NCBI GenBank assembly: GCA_049416425.1
Contig: JBMSHD010000009.1
Coordinates: forward strand, 1-34,320
DNA from: JBMSHD01 sp049416425
GTDB lineage: Bacteria > Pseudomonadota > Gammaproteobacteria > Francisellales > Francisellaceae
Direction of reading: 5' to 3'
DNA length: 34,320 nt
Shown: positions 1 through 7,724 of the stretch, piece after piece
Layout: each line of letters begins with the position of its first letter
How positions within the stretch are numbered: the first letter of the stretch is position 1
The notes under the pieces: generated by a model
Told to the model about the DNA's origin: nothing
Database searches by the model: none
The model's input: only the letters and a program-made list of their open reading frames with translations
Program-made: the position numbers and the translations under genes

Positions 1-22
1 TTTTGTATATGGATATACAAAA
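1..22. promoter_or_regulatory. Perfect 10-bp inverted repeat (operator-like dyad) at window edge
   Basis: The first ten bases (TTTTGTATAT) are exactly repeated in inverse at 13-22, separated by GG. A perfect A/T-rich 22-bp dyad with a 2-base spacer looks like a binding site for a dimeric repressor. It lies about 200 bases upstream of the regulator gene at 225. It could also belong to a gene left of the window. No T-run follows, so a terminator is less likely. Confidence 0.45.
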
Positions 23-110
23 TCTATTATGAGGCCCGAGGCACCCAGTATTTATTCATAGTAGGTTGAGCATCACTACATACCTCAGAAGTCATAGTAT
101 CGGAAAAAAG

Positions 111-187
111 TTACTTGGTAAAGTATTATTTTCAAAAAAATCATAAAAAATTACTTGATCAGGCAAATTGCTTGTTTTAGCTATAAT
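111..187 (+). promoter_or_regulatory. Direct repeats and -10 box upstream of the XRE regulator
   Basis: The heptamer TTACTTG occurs at 111-117 and again at 151-157, each followed by (G/A)T and preceded by an A-run. The spacing is 40 bases, about four helical turns. A perfect TATAAT lies at 182-187 and a second near-consensus TATGAT at 201-206; neither has a well-spaced -35. The arrangement would suit autoregulation by the downstream HTH protein, but that is inference. Confidence 0.35.
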
Positions 188-224
188 TTTTCTGCATTGA
201 TATGATATAGTTTTACTCATGTAA

Positions 225-884
225 GTGAAAGAAGAGACATCAGACTACGTGTCCGCGATTATCGATGCCGTCAGTAATAATATCTATAGATTAATGGAAA
301 GAAAGGGGATTAAATCCATCTCCGAGTTGGCTAGGCAGGTGAAGTGCTCTAATACCACGATTTATAACCTCACGCGAAAAGCCAATAAGAATCCCTCTAT
401 AGAGACTATGCAGATGCTGGCAAGTTTTTTTGAGATCACAATTGACGATTTGATTGCCGATAATGCTTTATTGTTGAAGCAAAGAGCCGTGAAATTCTGT
501 CCGTTGATTGTACAAACAGCAATTGCTGATTTTATGAAAAACCCGGATAACTATCCTGCTTCTGTTATGGAAATCACAACCACAGGCCTTAGCAATAGAG
601 CCTTTGCCATTAAATTGGAGTATGGTATTTTTCCCTATTTACCTGGTAATGTGTTGATATTTGATAATAAACCTGTCGAGAGTATCGCCTTTCCCAATAT
701 CAGTTTGATTCGTCATGCCGACGGTTATGATCTATGCATGCTTTATTGTATTGACGATGTGTTCTACATCAAGCAGGCAATGGGTTTCATTGGCAAAAAA
801 GAGGCTTTAATACCGTTAGATCAGAAATACGACGGAGAGATCGAATTTATCGCTGCATTGGTTGAAGTCAAACTTTATAATTAA
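225..884 (+). CDS. XRE-family transcriptional regulator with degenerate S24-like C-terminal domain
   Basis: A 219-residue DNA-binding protein. Residues about 17-75 form a Cro/C1-type helix-turn-helix (the SISELARQVKCSNTTIYNLTR stretch includes the recognition helix). Residues about 110-215 resemble the LexA/phage-repressor S24 fold (AFAIKLE, PGNVLIF), but the catalytic serine of the usual GDSM-type motif is absent, so self-cleavage is unlikely. The start is GTG with no clear Shine-Dalgarno sequence. The 3' end overlaps the convergent yhhQ gene by 17 bases. Phage-repressor-like architecture without phage neighbours suggests a domesticated regulator. Its target is unknown; the TTACTTG repeats upstream are candidates. 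Confidence 0.8.
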   Translation: MKEETSDYVSAIIDAVSNNIYRLMERKGIKSISELARQVKCSNTTIYNLTRKANKNPSIETMQMLASFFEITIDDLIADNALLLKQRAVKFCPLIVQTAIADFMKNPDNYPASVMEITTTGLSNRAFAIKLEYGIFPYLPGNVLIFDNKPVESIAFPNISLIRHADGYDLCMLYCIDDVFYIKQAMGFIGKKEALIPLDQKYDGEIEFIAALVEVKLYN

Positions 885-1854
885 AGGCATTGACGCTATT
901 TTTCGTGTCGATTTTAAAGCCCAGTACACCGGTGATACGATTCGATGGCAACTCCACAATATCGACTTTTTCCAGACCTTTGATGTACATGGCAATTTTG
1001 CTGGAGATCAGACAGGTCAAGATATCATAAGAGAGTTTGATGACATATTGAGTGGCGATGATGACGAAGATGAACGATACCGAGTAGGTAAAAAGAAAAA
1101 CACCAAAGCAGAATATGGCGCTATCGATTAATGTGCCAATGCCGCTTGCTATGAGAAATCGAGAAATAATTCTACGCTGTTCTTTATGGTGTTCATAGCC
1201 ATATTTCTTGCGAGAATGATATTTAATGCGAGCAATTAGATTCGAATTTATATATTCAGATATGATAAAACTGATAAAAGAAAAGCTGAAAACACGGAAT
1301 ATATCGGCCTGAGAAAACAGGATGTCATGTACATAATTATTGTCATTTATGGTTGGTAAAAATGATAATAATTTTAAGATCAGAAGTATGCCCAGTGAGC
1401 ATAGCGCTATGGATGTATAAATTCTTCTGACGATAGAAAAGCCATAGATCTCCGTTAATATGGAGTCTAAAAGGAAGGTAAAAGCATAAATAAAAATGGC
1501 CATTGGAACCGCGAGCTTTATCCCGGTTATGCTTTCTAAATCAATTAATGTTGACCCGGAAATATTAGAAGCAAAAAAGATAACAGCATAAAGAGAAACT
1601 AAAATGATTAAAATATACTGTTTGCCCATGAAGCGATTCGAGTAAATAACATTACTTTTCTTCCCAAAAAATGCTTCCTGTTTTCCAGCATGATAGGCAA
1701 CCATACGCTGATCATTTTCAGAAAATAAGTCGATAATATCATCGGCATATAAAGCGCTGGCAAACACATGCGTCCCTTTTTTTGTCAGCGTATCATAGTA
1801 CTCAATGCTGAATGTATTGGGATCGATATTACTTACTTTATAATGAGGGGTCAT
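868..1854 (-). CDS. yhhQ: YhhQ/VUT-family queuosine precursor transporter with N-terminal extension
   Basis: Inner-membrane protein of 328 residues. The family signature LDSILTEIYGF sits in the membrane core and six to seven hydrophobic segments follow from about residue 78. YhhQ imports the queuosine precursors preQ0/preQ1 in E. coli. The ATGA overlap with queF (1851-1854) places both in one operon and supports the assignment. Typical YhhQ proteins have roughly 220 residues. This one carries an extra soluble N-terminal segment of about 75 residues (with KKGTHVFASALYADDIIDLF) and a longer tail. The function of the extension is not known to me. Confidence 0.88.
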   Translation of the reverse strand: MTPHYKVSNIDPNTFSIEYYDTLTKKGTHVFASALYADDIIDLFSENDQRMVAYHAGKQEAFFGKKSNVIYSNRFMGKQYILIILVSLYAVIFFASNISGSTLIDLESITGIKLAVPMAIFIYAFTFLLDSILTEIYGFSIVRRIYTSIALCSLGILLILKLLSFLPTINDNNYVHDILFSQADIFRVFSFSFISFIISEYINSNLIARIKYHSRKKYGYEHHKEQRRIISRFLIASGIGTLIDSAIFCFGVFLFTYSVSFIFVIIATQYVIKLSYDILTCLISSKIAMYIKGLEKVDIVELPSNRITGVLGFKIDTKNSVNAFNYKV

Positions 1855-2675
1855 TGTCTTGCCAGTCTTACATTATCCAGTCTGCCGTCATAGTCGAAAT
1901 TGTAGCGCATGGGGTTTATATCCAGTCCACCGCGTCGGGTATATCTGGCATAAACCATGAGCTTAACCGGTTTGCACTGTTTCATGATATCGTTGAAGAT
2001 TCGCTCAACGCATTGCTCATGAAACTCGTCGTGATTTCGAAATGAGATCAGATATTTGAGCAATCCTTCACGATTCAGTTTTCCGCCATAATAGTGGATC
2101 ATCACGCTGCCCCAGTCTGGTTGTCCGGTGACCAGACAGTTTGATTTTAAAAGATCGCTGGTCAGTGTCTCCTCAACAAGCTCTTGTTCATCGGCAGATA
2201 AATAACGAGTATTGGTCTCATAGTCGCTGATTTCAACATCAAGATCATCAAGGCTTAGGCCGTCAAAGCTGTTTTGAAACCGCTGATCATAGTCTTTTAG
2301 ATCAAACAGCCGAACCTTAACCTCCCCCTTGGCCGCGGCTGATAAATCTTCTGTCATTCTCTTCATTACATTGTGTTCATCTTCAAATTTAGTATTATTG
2401 AATGAATTGAGATAAAGCTTGAAGCTTTTTGATTCAATGATATTGACAGAATGACAGCTGATATCAAAACGAGCGATTTTAACCACCGGCTTGCCTTTTG
2501 GGTTAAGCCAGGAGATTTCAAAACTGGTCCAGATGTCGCAACCGGAGAATTCGGGTTTGCCAAAAATGCCCAACTCTTCACGTTTTATGGATCGTGGAAT
2601 TGGAAATAACAGGCTTTTATCATATTGGGAAATATAGGCAGATTTTTTGCCCAGTTCGGATAATTCTAAATTCAT
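1851..2675 (-). CDS. queF: NADPH-dependent 7-cyano-7-deazaguanine reductase QueF
   Basis: Reduces preQ0 to preQ1 in queuosine (tRNA wobble base) biosynthesis; cytoplasmic. At 274 residues it matches the long, bimodular E. coli-type QueF (tandem T-fold). The QueF motif ESKSFKLYLNSFN is at about 81-93. The catalytic cysteine is in LLKSNCLVTGQPDW (Cys180, with Asp187), equivalent to Cys190/Asp197 of E. coli by a constant offset. It is the first gene of a two-gene operon with the transporter yhhQ. The Shine-Dalgarno sequence is weak (AATAAG directly before ATG). Confidence 0.95.
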   Translation of the reverse strand: MNLELSELGKKSAYISQYDKSLLFPIPRSIKREELGIFGKPEFSGCDIWTSFEISWLNPKGKPVVKIARFDISCHSVNIIESKSFKLYLNSFNNTKFEDEHNVMKRMTEDLSAAAKGEVKVRLFDLKDYDQRFQNSFDGLSLDDLDVEISDYETNTRYLSADEQELVEETLTSDLLKSNCLVTGQPDWGSVMIHYYGGKLNREGLLKYLISFRNHDEFHEQCVERIFNDIMKQCKPVKLMVYARYTRRGGLDINPMRYNFDYDGRLDNVRLARQ

Positions 2676-2699
2676 CTTATTTTTGAATACATATTAAAT

Positions 2700-2705
2700 A
2701 TTATA
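2700..2705 (-). promoter_or_regulatory. Candidate -10 box of the queF-yhhQ operon
   Basis: On the minus strand a perfect TATAAT lies 25 bases upstream of the queF ATG, inside the 81-base, very A/T-rich gap between queF and the RND gene. A convincing -35 at 16-18 bases is not visible. The leader is too short and too A/T-rich to show a preQ1 riboswitch. Confidence 0.3.
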
Positions 2706-2756
2706 GAGTTAAAAATTTACCATATATTTAATATCTCGACAATCCTGTGGTTGCTA

Positions 2757-5700
2757 TTATTGTTCTTTCTTAACGTATTTTAACTTTTTCACCAGCAGAT
2801 AGACCATTGGCACGATAAACAGCGAAAATAAAGTCCCGACAACAAGCCCACCGATAATGACGATGCCTAAATTTTGTCTGGCGACATACATCAATTCATG
2901 GCTTAAGATCAGAGGCAGCGCACCGAAGATCATCGCCAAAGTTGTCATCATGATCGGGCGAAAGCGCAGAGCCGTTGCCGTTAAAATAGCTTCTTTGACG
3001 CCGAGTCCATCCTTGAGTTTATGGTTGGCAAACTGCACGATTAAAATGCCATGTTTGGTAATAAGTCCAACCAAGGTGATGAGTCCGACGATGCTGTAGA
3101 TGTTGATAGAGCCACCGATAAGATAAAGTGATAAGGCGCCACCGATCACCGAGAAGGGAATGGTTAACATGATAATCAGTGGGTCGATCAGATTTTTAAA
3201 TAAAACAACCAGTAAAAAATAGATGCACATGATGCCTATAATCGCCACCCACATCGTCTGATTATTGCCTTTTTCATAGTTCTCGACGTTACCGATATAC
3301 TGATGCTGAAGTTGCGGGTTGATATTGGCAATGGTCTTATCAATGACTGGCAAGACGTCTTTAAGGCTGTAGCCTTTTGTAAGATTAGCATCAATTTCGA
3401 CGGCTTCTCGATTGTTCAGGCTTTGGATCATCAAAGGCTTGGCAATGAGTTTTAAATCCACAAAAGCATCAAGCGGATAGCTTTTGCCGGTTTTATCACT
3501 GTCAATCAAAATGCGGTGAATAGAATCAGGATCTTTGAGTTCATCATCGTTTAACTTGATGATAATCGGCACGCTGAGCCCGTCAATGCTGATGTTGTTA
3601 TTAAGCGTGTAGCCGCCGTAGTAGGTTGAGATCAGATCCATGATGGTTTGCCTCGATATGCCGAGTCGCTCGGCTTTTATGGTATTGATATCAAAGACAA
3701 ACTGCTTTTTAAGCGGGCTGATGTCGTTGTTGACGATGCTGAAATATTTCTCTTTTCTCAATGTCTCGGTGACGTTTTTAGCTTCCTCGGCGATGGGTTT
3801 ATCGCCACCAAAGATGAAAAAGCTGATATCATAATCGCCGCCCCAATTGGAAAATTGATTCATGATGGCGAAGCTATTATCGATATGATGGCTTTTGATA
3901 AAGCGATTGATATCATCGACGATCTGTGGATTTTGCTTAAGCCATTGATCTTTGACATGAAACATAAGCTGACCGTTGAGCCTGTTGGTCGTGTCGTCTT
4001 GATCGATTTGTACGGCATAGTAGTCAACCTTTGGATTGTCATAGAAGCTACTGAATCTCTGCAGTTTTGCCTTGATACTGTTAGTGTCATCCTGTGGTGA
4101 GCCATCGACTTTTACGATAATCAAACCGCTGGGGTCTTTGGGAAACACGGTTTGAGGCAGCTTTAAGACAAAATAGCCTGATAAGATCAGTAGGATGACA
4201 AAGACAAGCAGTATGCTTTTTGAAAACCTGAGCATAAACTGCAGAGTGGTTTGATAACCGGTGATAACGCGATCAAAAAATGCATTGAACCCCCGTTGAT
4301 ATTTATTGGATTGTCTATCGCTGATAAGATGTGCCGCCATCACCGGAGTTAGAGTGAGCGCGACGATTCCAGAGATAAACACAGCTGCCGCCAGCGTGAA
4401 GGCAAAAGGCTTAATAAAAGTGATAACATCGCCATCGACAAACAGAATCGGCAGATAGACGGCCAGCAATGTCAAGGTGATGCCGATAATGGTTGACGCA
4501 ATGGCTGAAGTGCCATCGACAATAGCCTGAGACTTGCTCATGCCTTTCTCGATGCAATGGGTGATGTATTCAACGACGACGATAGCATCATCGACGACGA
4601 GTCCCACGGCGATGACCATGGCCAAAAGGGTGAGAATATTGATGCTGATGCCGGCAAGATAGATAAAAATCGCGGCACCTAGTAGGCAGATTGGAATGGT
4701 GATAATCGGAATTAAGGTGACACGCAGGCGTCCCAGAAACATGAGCGCCACTAAGAGCACCAAAATAGCCGCTATAATGATGGTAAAGGCAACCTCAACC
4801 ATTGAGCTCTTCATGATATCGGCCATATCGAACATCGGTGATATTAAAATTTCATCACCAAAACGTTTTTGCAGTTTGTTGACATAGTCATGTGTGATTT
4901 TCGATACGGCAAAGGGGTTGGCATCCGAGGTGGTATTGAGATTGATATAAGCGGAAGTCTGACCCTGATAACTGGCATAAGGCGGCGTGGCCGTTAACCT
5001 TGGTGCAAATGTGATGGTGGCGATGTCCTTGAGGTAAATCGGGCGGCCGACTTTATGATCCGTATTGCCGATAAAGCCCACAACCATATCGGCGATGCTT
5101 GCGGCGGTATTATAGTTGTTATCGCTGTTTAGAATGTATTGTGAGCCGGAAATATAAAGGCTTCCCAGAGGTGAACTGGCATAATTTATGTTAATCATCG
5201 AGGCGATGGCAACGAGATTTAAATCAAATTCGGCAATTTTCTCGGGATTGAGATTGATCTGTAATGCCGGATTGGAGCTGCCGGCATTGGTCACCACACC
5301 TGGCAGTGTTTTAAAATAGGGCTCTATGGTCGATTGTACCAGATTCTGCAGATAAAACAGATCATGCTGTTTTGAGGAGATGAAATAGGTGATAAGGCCC
5401 GATTGTCCTGCGGCAATTGTGATACTGGGTTCATGCACAGAAGTCGGCAGATTGGCAGCAGATATGGCCTGAATAATCTCCATCTGGGTCTTCATTTTGG
5501 CTTGTTCAGAACCATCCTGCAGCATGATCTTGAAATAGGCGCTTCCTGCTTTTGTTAGGGTTGAGATGCGCTGGATATTATCAATCGACTGCAGATTAGT
5601 TGTAATTTCACGGCTGACCTGCTTCTCTACCGTCTCGGTGTTAGCGCCTGGATAGTCGATGCTGATGGTGATTTCATTAAAGGAAATGGCTGGGAAGGGA

Positions 5701-5804
5701 GCGATTTTATTTTGAAACAGCGCATAAAGCCCAAAGATACAGACAAATAATGCCGCCAGATAGACGATGGATTGATGGTTGATGAAAGCCTTGACCCATT
5801 TCAT
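2757..5804 (-). CDS. RND efflux transporter permease (HAE1/AcrB-type inner-membrane pump)
   Basis: A 1015-residue proton-driven pump of the resistance-nodulation-division superfamily. It has the usual two-fold repeat: TM1 near residues 13-32, a large periplasmic loop, a TM bundle at about 335-490, a second TM near 530, a second loop, and a final TM bundle. The proton-relay pair is intact in TM4 (GLVVDDAIVVVEY, Asp405-Asp406), and the TM10 lysine is kept in VGLITKHGILIVQF. It starts within the stop of the adaptor gene (ATGA overlap 5801-5804), so the two form one operon. No TolC-type outer-membrane channel gene is in the window, so it probably uses one encoded elsewhere. Substrate cannot be inferred. 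Confidence 0.95.
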   Translation of the reverse strand: MKWVKAFINHQSIVYLAALFVCIFGLYALFQNKIAPFPAISFNEITISIDYPGANTETVEKQVSREITTNLQSIDNIQRISTLTKAGSAYFKIMLQDGSEQAKMKTQMEIIQAISAANLPTSVHEPSITIAAGQSGLITYFISSKQHDLFYLQNLVQSTIEPYFKTLPGVVTNAGSSNPALQINLNPEKIAEFDLNLVAIASMININYASSPLGSLYISGSQYILNSDNNYNTAASIADMVVGFIGNTDHKVGRPIYLKDIATITFAPRLTATPPYASYQGQTSAYINLNTTSDANPFAVSKITHDYVNKLQKRFGDEILISPMFDMADIMKSSMVEVAFTIIIAAILVLLVALMFLGRLRVTLIPIITIPICLLGAAIFIYLAGISINILTLLAMVIAVGLVVDDAIVVVEYITHCIEKGMSKSQAIVDGTSAIASTIIGITLTLLAVYLPILFVDGDVITFIKPFAFTLAAAVFISGIVALTLTPVMAAHLISDRQSNKYQRGFNAFFDRVITGYQTTLQFMLRFSKSILLVFVILLILSGYFVLKLPQTVFPKDPSGLIIVKVDGSPQDDTNSIKAKLQRFSSFYDNPKVDYYAVQIDQDDTTNRLNGQLMFHVKDQWLKQNPQIVDDINRFIKSHHIDNSFAIMNQFSNWGGDYDISFFIFGGDKPIAEEAKNVTETLRKEKYFSIVNNDISPLKKQFVFDINTIKAERLGISRQTIMDLISTYYGGYTLNNNISIDGLSVPIIIKLNDDELKDPDSIHRILIDSDKTGKSYPLDAFVDLKLIAKPLMIQSLNNREAVEIDANLTKGYSLKDVLPVIDKTIANINPQLQHQYIGNVENYEKGNNQTMWVAIIGIMCIYFLLVVLFKNLIDPLIIMLTIPFSVIGGALSLYLIGGSINIYSIVGLITLVGLITKHGILIVQFANHKLKDGLGVKEAILTATALRFRPIMMTTLAMIFGALPLILSHELMYVARQNLGIVIIGGLVVGTLFSLFIVPMVYLLVKKLKYVKKEQ

Positions 5805-6835
5805 GCGTTCACCACCTTTATGTGCTGCCCATTATGCAATCTATCAATATTGCTGGTGATTAAAAGCGCTCCAGGTTCTATGCCGGATTTAATGATGGCT
5901 AGCCCATTTTTGTCGATGCTGGAGACGCTTATATAGCGTTTATCGGCTTTACTGTCTTTATCAATAAATACATAAAAGCCATGATCATCGCTTTTGATGA
6001 AGTTTTGATCGATGGCGATCACCTGACGATTTGGGTCGATGATCTGTGTGACTTTGCCAAAGGTGTTGATGGGGGTGTGATGATAGTTTTTGGTAGTTTT
6101 TAAGTCAGCACGAATATCGATAAGATTGGCATCATCATCTGCCTGTGGTGAGATATAGCTGACCGTCGCTGTTTCATTGTGCCCATCTGATTTAAAGTGA
6201 ACCTTCTGTCCAAGCTGCAGTAAATTCTGATACTTTGCCGGCAGCTGATAGCTAAGCTGCAATTTGCCAAGGTTACTGATTTTGGCGATTATCGTGCCTT
6301 CCTCGATATAATCACCGATGGCAAAAGGGGTATCGGTGATGGTGCCATCGATTGGTGCTTTGATCGATTGCAGCGAATTGGCTTTGTCATAGTTGGCTTC
6401 AGCCTGTGCGTATTTTTGTTTGGCTTCAATTAAGGCGAGCTCAGAGATTCCTCCTTTATACAGTTGTGACAGTCTGCGTTTACGTTGATAATCCTGATCT
6501 GCCGTCACAAGCTCAGCCTCTAAGGTTGCCAATGTGTTAGAAAGATCGGAGCTGTTGATGTTAAAAAGTACGTCTCCTCGTTTAACCACCTGGCCAAACC
6601 TAAAAAGCCGGTCGTTTAAAATGCCACTGGTTTGAGCGCGGATATTAACAGAGTCTGGAGCGATAATCTGACCGTAGGCGGATAAGGTTTGGGGGATATT
6701 CATTAAATGCAGTGAACTCACCGTAATGGTGCTATCTTGCTTGGCAGAAGTAATGTTTGTGTCTGTCTTATTGCCACAACCATAAAGCAGGAGTGTCAGA
6801 CCAAAAACAAGAATCTGAGCCATTTTTTTAAACAT
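5801..6835 (-). CDS. RND efflux periplasmic adaptor (membrane fusion lipoprotein)
   Basis: 344 residues linking the inner-membrane pump to an outer-membrane channel. The N-terminus is a lipoprotein signal with lipobox LLYGC (Cys20). The barrel-sandwich/lipoyl halves show as VNIRAQTSGILNDRLFRFGQ and APIDGTITDTPFAIGDYI, separated by a short alpha-hairpin at about 90-155 (LATLEAELVTADQDYQRKRR). This is the HlyD/AcrA family arrangement. AAGGAA lies about 8 bases before the ATG. It is the first gene of the operon with the RND pump and is preceded by a strong promoter at 6921-6949. No regulator gene is adjacent. Confidence 0.92.
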   Translation of the reverse strand: MFKKMAQILVFGLTLLLYGCGNKTDTNITSAKQDSTITVSSLHLMNIPQTLSAYGQIIAPDSVNIRAQTSGILNDRLFRFGQVVKRGDVLFNINSSDLSNTLATLEAELVTADQDYQRKRRLSQLYKGGISELALIEAKQKYAQAEANYDKANSLQSIKAPIDGTITDTPFAIGDYIEEGTIIAKISNLGKLQLSYQLPAKYQNLLQLGQKVHFKSDGHNETATVSYISPQADDDANLIDIRADLKTTKNYHHTPINTFGKVTQIIDPNRQVIAIDQNFIKSDDHGFYVFIDKDSKADKRYISVSSIDKNGLAIIKSGIEPGALLITSNIDRLHNGQHIKVVNA

Positions 6836-6897
6836 GGTGATAATTTCCTTCTTTCTATTAGAGATAAGTTAAAAGTGACGATTCCCAAAAACTATTG

Positions 6898-6949
6898 GTC
6901 GATTATCGCTCTCGACTCCCATTAAATAATATTTATTAAACATGGTCAA
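6898..6949 (-). promoter_or_regulatory. Sigma70-type promoter of the RND operon, with inverted repeat near +1
   Basis: On the minus strand TTGACC (6944-6949), a 17-base spacer and TTTAAT (6921-6926) form a near-consensus promoter about 85 bases upstream of the adaptor start. The inverted repeat GTCGA (6898-6902) and TCGAC (6912-6916) falls at the predicted transcription start, where a repressor could bind. The promoter match is good; the operator is inference. Confidence 0.55.
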
Positions 6950-7026
6950 ATTAACAGAAGAGAAAAATAATTTCAATGTTGTATTTTGGATTTTGTTTCA
7001 GAAAACTGGTGATGCTATTTATTCTT

Positions 7027-7281
7027 GGCTCTTTTCGCATTATTCGTAGAACCCCCTCCCTGTCTCCCCCTTAAAACAAGGTGGAGGAGGCAAACATTCC
7101 CTCCCCTTGGGATCAAGGGTAAAGCGGATCACGAGCCGCGCTTAAGCGGTGAGCCGTTGAACGACATTTTCCACGGATAGGAAAATGGCTGGGTTTTGTG
7201 AGAAATACAGGGAGTATTTCGATAAAACGGTTAGGTGGGGTTAGACAAACTATCTTTTCAACAAATAACGTTAAAAGAGCC
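7027..7281. mobile_element. MITE-like element, copy 1 (255 bp, with about 109-bp internal insert)
   Basis: The ends are inverted repeats: GGCTCTTTT at 7027-7035 and AAAAGAGCC at 7273-7281. The match extends imperfectly to 17 of 21 positions. The flanks TTATTCTT (7019-7026) and TTATTTTT (7282-7289) are a probable 8-bp target duplication with one change. Subterminal C-rich and G-rich arms (7050-7072 and 7229-7242) can pair. About 7120-7228 is an insert absent from copy 3; it is full of hairpins: 8-bp stem at 7165-7187, 7-bp stem at 7202-7220, CCGC/GCGG at 7136-7149. No reading frame for a transposase. This element fills the middle of the 532-base gene-free gap 6836-7367; outside it I see only the RND promoter and, at 7282-7367, A/T-rich DNA leading to the next gene. 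Confidence 0.85.
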
Positions 7282-7367
7282 TTATTTTTTCATAGACGCT
7301 AAAAAATTAGGCAGCTTCTTATTAATAAGTTATTATTAACATATTGCTGTAATAATTTTATAAAATC

Positions 7368-7724
7368 ATGCCTTTTAGCAAGCCAAAATCGAAACCACAG
7401 GCATTGCCATTTACCTTCTTTATCAATGTCTTGAACATCCACTCTGACGTGGCTTTTGATCTGTTCAATGAGGTTGAGCAGGAATTTGAAGCGGGCATGT
7501 CACCGACACAGAAAGCGCAAAGCGGCACTTATTCAGAGCTGCAATCGATGAATCCTGAGGTTTTTTTGGAAGTGGCCAAGAGAATGAAAGCCCGTGGGCT
7601 TATCTGCCATAAAGGTTATGCCGAAGCCTTGAGGTGGATGAAGCAGTATGAATCCTACCGCAATATCGACTCATTGATTGACGGTATTGCAGGCGTGAAG
7701 CTGATCAACAAAGCGATCAAATAA
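7368..7724 (+). CDS. Hypothetical small protein (118 aa)
   Basis: I do not recognise a family. The product is soluble, mixed in charge, with a lysine-rich start, a hydrophobic stretch (LPFTFFINVLNIHSDVAFDLF) and helical segments such as NPEVFLEVAKRMKARGL. No signal peptide or membrane segment is visible. Amino-acid composition looks like a real protein rather than an antisense shadow, and the gene lies mostly outside carA. No Shine-Dalgarno sequence is visible: TATAAAATC ends immediately before the ATG, so the message may be leaderless or the start may differ. The last 54 bases overlap the 3' end of carA on the opposite strand. Confidence 0.55.
   Translation: MPFSKPKSKPQALPFTFFINVLNIHSDVAFDLFNEVEQEFEAGMSPTQKAQSGTYSELQSMNPEVFLEVAKRMKARGLICHKGYAEALRWMKQYESYRNIDSLIDGIAGVKLINKAIK

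Noticed and set aside
225..884. Self-cleaving LexA/CI-type repressor
   Set aside because: The C-terminal domain resembles S24, but the catalytic serine motif is absent.
2676..2756. preQ1 riboswitch in front of queF
   Set aside because: The 81-base gap is almost pure A/T. I could not find the short GC stem and A-rich tail of preQ1 aptamers.
3640..4105. Long open frames antisense to the RND pump gene
   Set aside because: They lie wholly inside a strongly conserved gene and show no recognisable motif; they are shadows.
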